DNA of 64,000 nucleotides from contig CAWKCP010000020.1 in NCBI GenBank assembly GCA_963848115.1, positions 434,001-498,000 on the forward strand. The letters are read 5' to 3'. The notes beneath the pieces were generated by a model. That model was not told where the DNA came from. It was given only the letters and a program-made list of their open reading frames with translations, and searched no databases. Shown one piece after another: positions 25,724-39,147 of the stretch. The position numbers were made by a program, and so were the translations under genes. The stretch is from JAWKOK01 sp963848115 (GTDB taxonomy: Bacteria; Chloroflexota; Anaerolineae; Caldilineales; Caldilineaceae). Each line of letters opens with the position of its first letter. The stretch's first letter is position 1.

Positions 25724-28657
25724 CTAAACTGTCTCACCAAGCTTGATGGCCTGGAAGATCTTCATACGCATGAGCAGAACGGCCAACGCCGTCAGAGCCA
25801 CGGCAAAGAGAGCGCCAAAGAGCGCATAGATGCGGAAGATGGCCGGCCAGGCGATCTCCACGATAAAGGGCGGGATCAACTCCGTGATGCTGTCGCCCAC
25901 CTGGAGCGATGGGATGAAAATCTGGCTGACCAGAATGCCCAGGAAGGTACCGGCCGCCAGCCCCAGGAAGATCAGGAAGATCAGCTCCCAGGCCAGGAAG
26001 GTGGTCATTTGGCCCGGCGACAGACCGATGGCACGCAGGGTGCCCAGTTCGATGAAGCGCCGTCTGAACGAGAAGAGCGCATAGAGCAGGAAGCCCAGCA
26101 CGGTCAGCAGCGCAGCGGCCAGAAAGCCGACCGAAAGCACGCCAAAGAGACCCTGTCGAGACGGCAACCGCTGCTGCTCGTCGATCTTGGGCCGTGCCGC
26201 CCGCCAGTCCACGACGCGCAGATCAAGCTCACGCAGGTCCTTAGTCATCTGCTCAAAATCGATGTCCTCGTCGGTCCGGATCCAGACATCGTAGGGCACC
26301 TGTCCGCCGAATTCTTCAAACAGATAATCCAGGTTGCCCACGATCACCGGGCCTGCATCCTCGTCAGTTTCATCAGGATACCAGGTGGGGAAGTAGTCGA
26401 TCTCGCCCACCACATTCATGAGCATGTCCGCTCCGTAGGCAAAGGTGCTCACCTGCACATTGATGGGATCGCCGACGCGGATGGCATTATCCTGCATCAT
26501 CTTCCGTGGCAACAGGATACCATTGTTGGAAACAGCCAGCGCGTTCATGAGCGCGCCCAGGCTGGCCGGGGCAAAGTCACGTCGCCAGAACGATGCATCA
26601 GGGAAGTCGAGACGGTCAACGCCCACGAAGAGGGCATCGTCCCAGCTATCGCCCACCTGAATGCGGGCGGAATAGTCGCCGACGCGCGTCGCTGCCTGAA
26701 TGCCGTCCACCCGCTCATGTTCTGAGACCGGAACGAAGACCCAACGCGCCTCGGGGATGGTTGAATCATCATTGCTGGTCGTTGAACCGCTACCGACGCC
26801 GGCGATGGCCCCCATCCCGGTTTCGCCGGCGCTATCATCTTCCTCATTAAACACGCCCAACTCGGCAAGGCGAGCATCGGCGCCGATCTGGTAGTAGCTC
26901 TGATCGTTGAGATGTCGGTCCAGCGTCATGGCCAGGGATGCCGTGAAGATGGAGAGACTCAAGGTCAGGATGAGCAAGAGCAACGGCGCGGTGTAGAAGC
27001 CGGGATCGCGTGAGAGATAGCGGCTGGCCAGCAAAAAGCCGACACTGTTGCCGCGCGCCGCAATCCATGCCAGTGCGGCCATGATCTTGGGTAGAATGCG
27101 CAGCAAGATCAACGTCAACGCCAGTGTAACCAGGGCCGGCACCAGGAAGAGCAGCGGGTTGTCAAACGGCCCCGCGCTTCCGCCGGTGACGCTGGTGGTG
27201 GCAATGGTTCCCTGCTGGCGTAGCAGATAGGCCCCGTAGCCCGCCGGGATCAGCAGCAACACATCAAGCCAGGCGCGCTGCCACCAGGGGGCGCGCAACG
27301 TACGCGCACGTTCGGCCTTGTAGGAGATGATGGTGTGGCGGGCCGCGCCGATGGACGGAATCACCTGGGCGATGATGACGACGATGACGGCGAAAACACC
27401 GAAACGCAGCGACGTCATGGTGACGATCACGCGCAGATCAGAGTCCAGCGTGAAGACTAGGAAACTCTTGGTCGCGCCGATCACCTGGGCAATGCCCTGG
27501 CTGACAAATACGCCGGCGCCCAGCGCAATGGCGCCAAGGATGACGGCCTGCAAGAGCGCAATCCCCATCACCTGGCCGACCGTGGCGCCGCGCGAACGCA
27601 GCACTGCGATCTCGTTGCGCTGGCTCTCGACCGAAAGGCCGACGACCACGCCGATGAAGGCCAACAACAGCCCGATGATGGGGATGGCAAAGGCGTAGAG
27701 CAGAATGTTGAGAATACGCGACGAGCGCCGATAGTCCTGGAGCGGGTCCAACGGCGAAAGCTCAAGCCGCGTGTCGGGCAGCAGCGCGTTGGCGCGCTGA
27801 GTGACGAAGTTGATGCGACCTACCAACCCACCGACATCGTCGGTGTTGATGTTGTCGCCGTCGAGGACATGGTACCAGAGGATCTGGGCGATTTCGTCCT
27901 CCATGGTCGGCGAAAGGCGCGTGTAGAACGTGCCTTCAGGCACCAGAAGTTGCTTCTCAAAGACGGCCTGCCGGTAGAACCAGTAATCGGACTCCGGATC
28001 AGCGGCCTCCCAGACGCCAGAAATGTAGATGGGAAACTGGACCGAGCGCCCGGATTCGCCCGAATCGGCCCGAAAGGTCATGTATGTTTCACCGACTTGC
28101 AGGCCGATTTCATCAGCCATCTCCGCCGAAACCAACACTTGCACCGCTGTGTCGGGATTGGAATCGGCCACCTCGGGGAACTCGCCGCTCAACAGCGTGA
28201 TCTGGTCTTCCAGATCGCTGATGAAGGCATAGCTGACCCATTCCAGCGGATCCTTGACGTTTGCGTAGGCCAGGTCCTCGGTCGGAAAGAGGCGGAAATT
28301 GTCGGTGCGCACATAGCGCACACTCCGTTCACGCGGAAGACCGAGAATATCGACGACCCGGTCGGTCAGGTACGCATCGGCATCCTCAATATCGTCCCAT
28401 TCCAAAAGACCGCTGAGCGAGCCGACATAGCGAAACATGAAGGCAAAGGGCGGACGCTGAAGCGCCCCCTCTTCACTTTCAGTGAGTTCGTCCTGGAGGA
28501 TCCGATAGTAGACGGCATCTGTATAGAGCGGAATGCTCATCACGATTGAGACGGCAACGACCAGGCCAAGTATGGTCGCCAATGCCAGTCCACGTTGTGA
28601 GAGGAGGCGTCTGACTGCGATCAGGAAGATCGCCCAGGTACGCATCACAAATTTCAT
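25724..28657 (-). CDS. ABC transporter permease with two FtsX domains
   Basis: A 977-residue membrane protein. An N-terminal membrane helix (LALATILGLVVAVSIVMSIP) is followed by an extracytoplasmic domain to about 310, an FtsX core with three helices about 320-450, two further helices near 480-560, a second large outside domain, and a C-terminal FtsX core from about 830 (VLSVGFLAAALLTVLGFLLY). This doubled architecture is typical of long MacB-like permeases that act on lipids, peptides or drugs by mechanotransmission. It lies between the adaptor gene and the two ATPase genes, all on one strand. Confidence 0.93.
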   Translation of the reverse strand: MKFVMRTWAIFLIAVRRLLSQRGLALATILGLVVAVSIVMSIPLYTDAVYYRILQDELTESEEGALQRPPFAFMFRYVGSLSGLLEWDDIEDADAYLTDRVVDILGLPRERSVRYVRTDNFRLFPTEDLAYANVKDPLEWVSYAFISDLEDQITLLSGEFPEVADSNPDTAVQVLVSAEMADEIGLQVGETYMTFRADSGESGRSVQFPIYISGVWEAADPESDYWFYRQAVFEKQLLVPEGTFYTRLSPTMEDEIAQILWYHVLDGDNINTDDVGGLVGRINFVTQRANALLPDTRLELSPLDPLQDYRRSSRILNILLYAFAIPIIGLLLAFIGVVVGLSVESQRNEIAVLRSRGATVGQVMGIALLQAVILGAIALGAGVFVSQGIAQVIGATKSFLVFTLDSDLRVIVTMTSLRFGVFAVIVVIIAQVIPSIGAARHTIISYKAERARTLRAPWWQRAWLDVLLLIPAGYGAYLLRQQGTIATTSVTGGSAGPFDNPLLFLVPALVTLALTLILLRILPKIMAALAWIAARGNSVGFLLASRYLSRDPGFYTAPLLLLILTLSLSIFTASLAMTLDRHLNDQSYYQIGADARLAELGVFNEEDDSAGETGMGAIAGVGSGSTTSNDDSTIPEARWVFVPVSEHERVDGIQAATRVGDYSARIQVGDSWDDALFVGVDRLDFPDASFWRRDFAPASLGALMNALAVSNNGILLPRKMMQDNAIRVGDPINVQVSTFAYGADMLMNVVGEIDYFPTWYPDETDEDAGPVIVGNLDYLFEEFGGQVPYDVWIRTDEDIDFEQMTKDLRELDLRVVDWRAARPKIDEQQRLPSRQGLFGVLSVGFLAAALLTVLGFLLYALFSFRRRFIELGTLRAIGLSPGQMTTFLAWELIFLIFLGLAAGTFLGILVSQIFIPSLQVGDSITELIPPFIVEIAWPAIFRIYALFGALFAVALTALAVLLMRMKIFQAIKLGETV

Positions 28658-28799
28658 ACGGATCTATTCGCCATGGTAAAGATAGAACGCCGATGGAGCT
28701 GATAATCGCTGATCAAGAGCACAGAAATCTGCGGAAATCCGCCGGAACCGCTCAAGTCACGTTCTATTGAATGTCGGGCTGAAGAGGTACACATCGTGG

Positions 28800-29993
28800 C
28801 TACTGTCCGACAACAGTCTGGCCTTCTTCCAAGCCTTCCTCGATCTCGACACGTTCTTGGGTTTCGATGCCGACTGCAACATCGACACGCCGCTGAGCAC
28901 CGTCTTCCTCCAGCACGGCAAAACGCCTGCCATCAAAGTTGCGCAAGGCCTGGGGCGGCAGCCAGAGCACATCATCCTTCCGTTCGCGGACCACGTCCAC
29001 GCGCACCAGATCGCCCAGGTCGAGGCCGGCCTCTTCCGGCGGAGTGACCAGGGTGACGTGGGTCATGTCATCGCGATCCTCGACGGTGGTGACCGAAGGG
29101 TTTCCGCCGCTGCCGTAGGGATAGGGCAACTGGGTGATACTGCCCTCGAGCACAACGCCGGGACGTCGCACCGCAGAGATGGCCACCTCCATCCCCTCTT
29201 CCAGCCCTTCCATCTGAGCAGAGAGCAGGTTGGCCGAAATCTCCAGCTCATTGATGTCAGCGATAGTTGCGACTGTACGATAGCCTTCGACCGTTTGGCC
29301 GGGCGTCAGGCTGATGGAAAGCAACTGACCGGCAAAGGGCGCCGTAATGGTCGCCTCGTCGATTTCCGCTTCGAGTTTGTCAACCTGGAGTTGTGCCCGT
29401 TTGACATCGTTGACCAGCAGCGGGTCGATGCCTTCCTCCAATCTGCGAATCCCGATCTCAATGAGCTTCAGTCGCTCTTCCTGAATGGCCAACGCCGTCG
29501 CATCAGGCGATGCGGATTTACGCAACTGGGCCAACTCAAGCTCTGCAATGCCCAGATTGGTCTCGGCGACCTCCAGGTCGTAGGCCAGCGCTGTCTCTGC
29601 AGTCTCCTTGCGGCTCTCTGCACGCTCAAGATCGAGCAGCGCCGAAGCCAGTTCTCGCTCCAATGCTGCGATCTCATACTCTGCGATCAGCACACCCTCT
29701 TCGATCATGTCATCGCGCTTGGCAAAGACCGAGCGCACAACACCATTGGCGCGGAAGAAGAGTTCCTCCTCGATCACCGGTGAGATACGTCCCTGGAAGG
29801 TCAGCTCGTCCACCACTTCACCGCGCTTGACCTCATAGCGAGGTTGCATGGGCACGATTGAGGTGGGGATGGGCGTCGGGGTCGGCGCTTCGTTGGAAGA
29901 ACCGCCGCCGACTGTGGTTTCCGGCATGAGAGAGCAAGCACTGAGCACAAACGCGAGGAAGGCAAGAAGGGAAATGAAGACAGAACGTTTCAT
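28800..29993 (-). CDS. Lipoprotein membrane-fusion/adaptor protein (MacA/HlyD-like)
   Basis: Signal peptide with lipobox LSAC (Cys20), then a low-complexity spacer, a barrel-sandwich half (RYEVKRGEVVDELTFQGRIS), a helical hairpin about residues 110-220, the second lipoyl half (ATITAPFAGQLLSISLTPGQ) and a C-terminal beta domain ending GLEEGQTVV. In this organism group it would be anchored outside the cytoplasmic membrane and link the FtsX permease to its substrate. It starts the four-gene transport operon. Confidence 0.9.
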   Translation of the reverse strand: MKRSVFISLLAFLAFVLSACSLMPETTVGGGSSNEAPTPTPIPTSIVPMQPRYEVKRGEVVDELTFQGRISPVIEEELFFRANGVVRSVFAKRDDMIEEGVLIAEYEIAALERELASALLDLERAESRKETAETALAYDLEVAETNLGIAELELAQLRKSASPDATALAIQEERLKLIEIGIRRLEEGIDPLLVNDVKRAQLQVDKLEAEIDEATITAPFAGQLLSISLTPGQTVEGYRTVATIADINELEISANLLSAQMEGLEEGMEVAISAVRRPGVVLEGSITQLPYPYGSGGNPSVTTVEDRDDMTHVTLVTPPEEAGLDLGDLVRVDVVRERKDDVLWLPPQALRNFDGRRFAVLEEDGAQRRVDVAVGIETQERVEIEEGLEEGQTVVGQ

Positions 29994-30216
29994 AGTATCA
30001 TGTTTCCTGATTGGCGTTTCGCTTTGACGAAGGTGGCGAATCGCCAGTGGTGAGAACCTATTCGAGAGCTTGCCTGACTCGCCCCAAAATAGCAGTCAAC
30101 ACGGAGATTAGACCAAGTACGAGCGCAAACCTCAAACAAGAACACAGTATACAATGAAATCCCTGCAACCGTTAAGTCGCAGGGCAAAGCGTACTTTGGA
30201 CACCATCGTGGCAGGA

Positions 30217-30290
30217 GGTGAGGTGGGTGACAAGGTGATTTGTAGTGTTACACAACTGGAACACACCAATTACCTTGTCCCCACCTCACC
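30217..30290. repeat. Inverted repeat, GGTGAGGTGGGGACAAGG family, at the molybdoenzyme 3' end
   Basis: GGTGAGGTGGGTGACAAGG with GTGATT (30217-30240) faces AATTACCTTGTCCCCACCTC and ACC (30268-30290), with an inner stem around TGTAGTGTTACACA. It begins four bases from the stop codon of the molybdoenzyme gene (30294-30296). The remaining spacer (29994-30216) shows no recognisable gene. Confidence 0.85.
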
Positions 30291-30293
30291 CTG

Positions 30294-33371
<3,078 letters not shown>

Positions 33372-33436
33372 CGATCAATTCCTCCTGAAAATTAGTCGCA
33401 GATAGGCGGAGATGAGTCCACTGCAAACAGCCTTTT

Positions 33437-33555
33437 TCGCCACAGATTCACACAGATGAAAAAGGATAAGACACAGATGGACCTGGGATACCTCTGGACA
33501 TCTGTAAGACATCTGTGAAAATCAGGTCCTTATCTGTGTGAATCTGTGGCAAATT
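33437..33555. repeat. Long inverted repeat, CACAGATT family
   Basis: TCGCCACAGATTCACACAGAT (33437-33457) faces ATCTGTGTGAATCTGTGGC (33532-33550); inner copies GACACAGATGG and CATCTGTGAAAATC pair as well. It lies just upstream of the molybdoenzyme start (33371) and is followed by a degraded further copy to about 33620, where the recombinase remnant begins. Confidence 0.88.
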
Positions 33556-33622
33556 TTAGCTTTTGCAGAAGACTCGGAGATAAATACAGATGGATTTGGA
33601 ACTTCTATCTGTGTTACTGTGC

Positions 33623-34001
33623 TTATCTGCGCCCCATGTCGAAATGGCCTTCAGGAGCCATATCTCGTAGTCGATTCAGTTGCGGCCGGTCCAGTTGCCC
33701 GCCGCTCACGGCTTGGTCTAGATAGTAGTGGTCGGGATTCAAGCTGTATCCCTGTTCGGCGCCATAGGCCTCAATCGCCGCAATTTGACTCTCGATCGTC
33801 GCTTCTTCCACTTGCTGGGGTGTCGATACTCGGGCATAAAGGGCGACTTGTTCCATGATCATTTGGCTCCTTCCTGAGCTTCAACTTGGCCTGCTCGTCC
33901 GCCAATTGCGCCAGTTTCTGGTAGGCTTGACGCACTCGGTTGACAGCATTTCGGTGGGGGATACGCTTCATTTCGACGACGGAGACGGATTGGTTTCGCA
34001 T
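33623..34001 (-). pseudogene. Serine recombinase element remnant
   Basis: The frame 33623-33862 encodes the first 79 residues of a serine recombinase: MEQVALYARVSTPQQ with the catalytic Ser, then IESQIAAIEAYGAEQGYSLN and DHYYLDQAVSGG. It ends abruptly at repeat DNA, so most of the protein is missing. A small frame starting at 34001 (MRNQSVSVVEMKRIPHRNAV) runs into its start and may be a companion gene. Together they are a broken mobile element lying between two genes of what should be one operon. The 10-bp inverted repeat ATAATGGATA / TATCCATTAT at 34017-34048 borders it. Confidence 0.75.
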
Positions 34002-34195
34002 CAATGACCCCCTCAATAATGGATAACTTTCTCGACTCTATCCATTATCGAGCGGTCACTCTACTTTTTCGTCACCCGTTACTTACGCCGTTTCCCACGC
34101 CGTCGCTCAGGAAGTTCTATTCGGTTTTCAAAGTGCAATGCGACCACTTTGTCGTTTATTACCGTACCATATCTGCGGCTAAATCCAGATCTCTG

Positions 34196-35104
34196 TTACC
34201 CTTGCCGCGCCCGGCCAACTGTCTTGGCCAGCACGCGTCGCAGCAGCACCTCGATCATCTCGTGGCGATATTCCTTGGACGCGCGATGCTTGCTGGTGCG
34301 CAGCTTGGCCTGGCCCTGGGCTGCTTCAACGGTAGCCGCAATCAGAGCGTCATCGAAGGGGCCGCCGGATGTGAGCACGGCTTCGGCCTCGGTGGCGCGG
34401 AAGGGGATGGGGCCGGCCGGGCCGATGGCGATGGTGGCGCCCGAAACCTGATCCAGCGAACGATCCAGCGTCAACGAAGCGGCCACGCCCAGGATCGGCA
34501 GGGCGACGCCTTGAGGACGCATGATACGGTCGAAGCCGCTGGCCTGACGCGGTCCCCGTTTGGGAAAGCGGAAGGCGCTGAGCATCTGATTGGCAGCCAG
34601 GTTGTTGCGACCCGGCCCCGCGAAGATCGAGAGCAGCGGCTGCCAGGCGAAATCCACGATTCCGCCGTTTCCATTGTCCGACAGGGTGCAGATCTGAACC
34701 TGGGCATTCAGCGCGAGCAGACCGATCGTACCGTCGGCTGCAGGCAAGGCATGGGCGACGTTGCCGCCGATAGTGGCGACATTGCGCACCTGGGGCCCAC
34801 CCACGACGCTCGAACTCTCGGCCAATGCAGTTCCATGTTCCTGCACAAGAGGGCTGCGTTCGATCTGGGCGTGTGTAGCCGCTGCACCCAGTTCGATCCA
34901 ACCGTCTTCCTCAATGATCCGATCCATGTTTGGAATTGCCGTCACGTCCACCAACGCTTCGACCGCGATATGATTGCCGAACTCAAGGTCCAGAATCAGG
35001 TCGGTACCTCCGGCCACGATCTGGGCGTTGTGGTCGTATTGTTGGAGGAGCGTCAGCGCTTCCTGGATGGTGTTTGGTGAGTGGTACTGATTCCAAGTAT
35101 TCAT
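34196..35104 (-). CDS. FAD-binding subunit of the molybdenum hydroxylase (CoxM/XdhB-like)
   Basis: A 302-residue subunit passing electrons through FAD. The FAD-contact motifs are QIVAGGTDLILDLEFG near residue 30 and NVATIGGNVAHALPAADG near 105. The C-terminal domain starts about 190 (SGFDRIMRPQGVALPILGVA). The frame is open to 35446, but homology begins at MNTWNQYHSPNTIQEALTLL, so I place the start at 35104. Normally this gene adjoins the other subunits; here a recombinase remnant and a repeat occupy the 824-base gap. Confidence 0.92.
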   Translation of the reverse strand: MNTWNQYHSPNTIQEALTLLQQYDHNAQIVAGGTDLILDLEFGNHIAVEALVDVTAIPNMDRIIEEDGWIELGAAATHAQIERSPLVQEHGTALAESSSVVGGPQVRNVATIGGNVAHALPAADGTIGLLALNAQVQICTLSDNGNGGIVDFAWQPLLSIFAGPGRNNLAANQMLSAFRFPKRGPRQASGFDRIMRPQGVALPILGVAASLTLDRSLDQVSGATIAIGPAGPIPFRATEAEAVLTSGGPFDDALIAATVEAAQGQAKLRTSKHRASKEYRHEMIEVLLRRVLAKTVGRARQG

Positions 35105-35412
35105 ACGCACGGAAGTATAGCAGAATGCAACGTCAATGTCACAGCCGATCGACGGGCGAGCGCCCCCTTTTTTGGGCGTCCGTCGATGCGTGCAACGCAC
35201 TGTCCACGATTCGCGCGTATGGCGCACTTCTTCCGGACAGTGCATCGCATGCGCAGCCACTAATTTGGAAGGGTCTCCAAGGTTTGAACTGGGAACGACG
35301 ATGTCAGGCAGATCGTTTTGTGCTCTGGGAAAACAGAGTTCCGTTAGAGAAACAACGTCTATAGGATCGATGTGAGGTTGCTGTAAGGTAAATGGTAGTT
35401 TGGCGTAAAGTC

Positions 35413-35441
35413 TTGCACGGATCCTTGTGTTAGAGTATAGC
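35413..35441 (+). promoter_or_regulatory. Possible sigma-70-like promoter of the moxR cluster
   Basis: TTGCAC (35413-35418) and TATAGC (35436-35441) are separated by 17 bases. It reads toward moxR, with an untranslated region of about 230 bases that carries the hairpin at 35508-35538. The evidence is pattern only. The divergent spacer 35105-35675 otherwise has a GC-rich imperfect hairpin at about 35143-35185 and no gene. Confidence 0.3.
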
Positions 35442-35507
35442 GGCATGTCGATTCACGATCCCACCTGTCCCGGGGGATTGACCAAGACACTGTCTATTCG
35501 GCGCCGG

Positions 35508-35538
35508 GTAGTGGACTTGAAGATATCAAGTTCACTAC
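35508..35538. promoter_or_regulatory. Hairpin in the moxR leader
   Basis: GTAGTGGACTTGA (35508-35520) pairs with TCAAGTTCACTAC (35526-35538) through 13 bp with one G-U pair and a five-base loop. It lies between the putative promoter and moxR. It may be an operator or an RNA structure; no known riboswitch pattern is visible. Confidence 0.4.
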
Positions 35539-35675
35539 CGAAGGTGCCATCGACAATGCAATCACCTTGAATGGTGGATAGATTCGATAAAGTAGTACAG
35601 ATTTCGGTTTCCGAGCCAAAATGGAATGCTAAACTGAAAGCACGTTGTATTGATATAGATTAGGAGAAACATAGC

Positions 35676-36773
<1,098 letters not shown>

Positions 36774-36777
36774 AGAT

Positions 36778-36915
36778 GCTGCTTGCTACGTGCTGCGTGA
36801 GACTGTAGATGAGACGGAACGTCGGGATTGGACACCGAATTTGTGATTCGTTCCAAATCGACCATTCATATACTCGACGAAACTCTCACGTAGCACGCAG
36901 CAAGTAGCAAGCAGC
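36778..36915. repeat. Inverted repeat, GCTGCTTGCTACGTGCTGCG family
   Basis: TGCTGCTTGCTACGTGCTGC with GTGAGA (36778-36803) faces CTCTCACGTAGCACGCAGCA, AGTAGCAAGCAGC (36883-36915). It begins directly after the moxR stop and fills most of the spacer before the DUF58 gene. Confidence 0.85.
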
Positions 36916-36952
36916 CAATAGCGCGCAGACACCATTCACGAGAAACCGTACT

Positions 36953-37840
36953 ATGCTAACCAACGAACTAATGGCCAAAATCCGGCGAATTGAGATCCGC
37001 ACTCGTCGGCTGGTGAATGATAGCTTCGCCGGCGAATACCACTCGGTCTTCAAAGGGCGGGGCATGGAGTTTGACGAGGTCCGCCCCTATCAGCCCGGCG
37101 ACGAAGTGCGTACCATCGACTGGAATGTGACGGCGCGCATGAATGAGACGTACGTCAAGCGCTACGTCGAGGCCCGCGAGATGACGGTCATGCTCGTGGT
37201 CGATGCTAGCGGTTCCGGCGAGTTCGGTTCGGCCCAGCGCTTCAAGCGAGAGCTGGCAGCTGAGTTGGCCGCGGTGCTCGCCTTTGCCGCCACCAACAAC
37301 AATGACAAGGTCGGACTGCTTGTCTTCTCCGACCAGATTGAGCTCTACATTCCGCCGCGCAAGGGGCGCCGCCACATTCTGCGCATCGTGCGTGAGATGC
37401 TCGCCTTCGAGCCACAGAGCCGCGGCACCGATATCGGACTGGCGTTGGATACGGTCAATCGAATTCTGAAACGGCGCAGTATCGTCTTTCTGATCTCCGA
37501 TTACCAGACCGATGCTGAGCGCTATCGAACGCCGCTCTACATGGCCGATCGCCGCCACGATGTCATCGCTGTCGACCTGCATGATCCGCTGGATGCACAG
37601 ATTGCCGACGTCGGCATCATGGTACTGGAAGACGCCGAAAGCGGCGAGATGGTGGTGGTGGATACAGGAGACAAGGGTTGGAGAGAAGCGTTCGCTGCCA
37701 ATGTTGCGTCCCACAACGCCGACAAGATCGGCGTCCTGCGCAAAGCCGGTGTTGATCGGCTCAACATCGACACGTCGCTCGACTATGTCGATGAACTGAC
37801 TCGCTTTTTCAAGCGACGCTCAGAACGCATGCGTCACTAA
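36953..37840 (+). CDS. DUF58 protein (VWA-like, MoxR partner)
   Basis: A 295-residue protein with the DUF58 signature FKGRGMEFDEVRPYQPGDEV, RTIDWNVTARMNETYVKRYV, and a VWA-like metal site LVVDASGSGEFG. It has no membrane segment. DUF58 proteins are regular partners of MoxR ATPases and Bat VWA proteins, though their biochemical task is not settled. The gene is separated from moxR by a repeat element and followed after 14 bases by the next gene. Confidence 0.93.
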   Translation: MLTNELMAKIRRIEIRTRRLVNDSFAGEYHSVFKGRGMEFDEVRPYQPGDEVRTIDWNVTARMNETYVKRYVEAREMTVMLVVDASGSGEFGSAQRFKRELAAELAAVLAFAATNNNDKVGLLVFSDQIELYIPPRKGRRHILRIVREMLAFEPQSRGTDIGLALDTVNRILKRRSIVFLISDYQTDAERYRTPLYMADRRHDVIAVDLHDPLDAQIADVGIMVLEDAESGEMVVVDTGDKGWREAFAANVASHNADKIGVLRKAGVDRLNIDTSLDYVDELTRFFKRRSERMRH

Positions 37841-37854
37841 ATGGGTACTCGATT

Positions 37855-38952
37855 ATGAATCGTGTGTGGACTATGACAAAAAGCATAAGAGAATTTCGGT
37901 GCACCATCACAGCGCTATTGTTGACGCTCATAGCTTGTGCTCTTCTGTTGCCGGCATCCGTATCGGCTCAGACGAATGAAACTGATCCTACAGGTGCAGC
38001 GCTGCCGGAAGCCACCGGTGTGACTGCCCGCCTGATGACCGACGGCGCGCCATTGACCGTCGGCGATCCGGCTCTGTTGACGATTGAGGTGACCCATCCT
38101 GCGGGCCATCAGGTCTTCATACCGAAGATGGACGGCCAGTGGGGTGAGTTTGAAATTCAGGAACAGTCAACCAAGACGACCGAGCCAAACGCGGACGGCA
38201 CCGAAACAACCCGCCAGACCATCGCCGCGGTCTTGTTTGCGCCGGGAACGTACTGGTCGCCGATGCTGCCCATCACACTCAGCGATACTGAAGGCAATCT
38301 GAGCCAAGCCATTGCCGAGCCGATTTCCCTGGAGATCGTATCTGTACTGACCGATCAGGATGTCGAGATTCGTGACATCAAACCACAGGCCAGTTTGGCG
38401 ATTCCGGATCCGACACCGTTTATCGCCGGCGGAGTGCTGCTCTTCGGCGTGCTGGCCGCGATTGTCGGATGGCTGATCTATCGAAAGAGGTCCGAACGCA
38501 TACTTCTTGACAATCGCACGCCGGGACAGGTTGCGACCGACGAACTGGCTCGCATCGGCGGACTACGACTGGCCCAGGCAGGCGAATTCACAGAACACTA
38601 CGCATTGGTGACGACCTGTCTCTGTACCTACATCGAAGGCCAATACGACGTGTTGGCGCTGGAACAGACGACATCGGAGTTGAAGCGCACGCTGCGCACG
38701 ACGCCTATGTCCGAAACGCTGGCGGCGTCCTATATTCACCTTTTTGCCGACAGCGATCTGGTCAAATTTGCCGACTTCAAGCCGAGCGTCGAAGCGGCTG
38801 CCAAGCTGGTCGATCAGGCGCAGAAGCTGGTCAATCTGAGCGTCGATGAGGTCGCGGCTCTGGCCGCTGACCAGAACGACAACGCCAAGGGCGATACGCC
38901 GCCGTCAGCAGCGCCGCCGCCGTCAGCACCATCGATGGCGGCACAGACCTAA
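37855..38952 (+). CDS. Membrane protein with BatD-like outer domain and DUF4381-like cytoplasmic domain
   Basis: Signal peptide (ALLLTLIACALLLPASVSAQ), an extracytoplasmic beta domain about residues 50-165 (TVGDPALLTIEVTHPAGHQV), one membrane helix near 185-207 (FIAGGVLLFGVLAAIVGWLI), and a cytoplasmic helical domain 220-330 with EFTEHYALVTTCLCTYIEGQ, typical of DUF4381-like proteins in VWA clusters. The tail is Pro/Ala-rich. It probably links the cytoplasmic MoxR/DUF58 pair with the membrane VWA proteins. The start at 37855 or the inner ATG at 37873 are both possible. Confidence 0.8.
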   Translation: MNRVWTMTKSIREFRCTITALLLTLIACALLLPASVSAQTNETDPTGAALPEATGVTARLMTDGAPLTVGDPALLTIEVTHPAGHQVFIPKMDGQWGEFEIQEQSTKTTEPNADGTETTRQTIAAVLFAPGTYWSPMLPITLSDTEGNLSQAIAEPISLEIVSVLTDQDVEIRDIKPQASLAIPDPTPFIAGGVLLFGVLAAIVGWLIYRKRSERILLDNRTPGQVATDELARIGGLRLAQAGEFTEHYALVTTCLCTYIEGQYDVLALEQTTSELKRTLRTTPMSETLAASYIHLFADSDLVKFADFKPSVEAAAKLVDQAQKLVNLSVDEVAALAADQNDNAKGDTPPSAAPPPSAPSMAAQT

Positions 38953-38957
38953 GTGAC

Positions 38958-39047
38958 TGTCCGCAATTAGCGTAACGGTTATGTTTGTAGTAACCGCTTC
39001 AGCGGTCCAGACGGTTGAAGCCGTCACGACGAACTTAATTGCGGACA
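38958..39047. repeat. Inverted repeat with nested hairpins, TGTCCGCAATTA family
   Basis: TGTCCGCAATTA (38958-38969) pairs perfectly with TAATTGCGGACA (39036-39047). Inside lie two smaller hairpins, ACCGCTTCAGCGGT (38993-39006) and GACGGTTGAAGCCGTC (39010-39025). It starts after the stop of the preceding gene. Confidence 0.88.
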
Positions 39048-39147
39048 ATTACTGACGAACGCAAACTAGCGTGAATACAACGGCGGAAGCCCGGTCCTTC
39101 TTCACCCGGACCTGTCGAGAGACTTCTGCCGGTATTACCTACGAGGT

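Noticed and set aside
35265..35345. tRNA-like text in the moxR/FAD-subunit spacer
   Set aside because: A TTTGAACTGGGA segment resembles a T-arm complement, but no acceptor, D or anticodon stems fit around it.
35105..35446. N-terminal extension of the FAD subunit
   Set aside because: Homology begins at 35104; the extension has no family resemblance.
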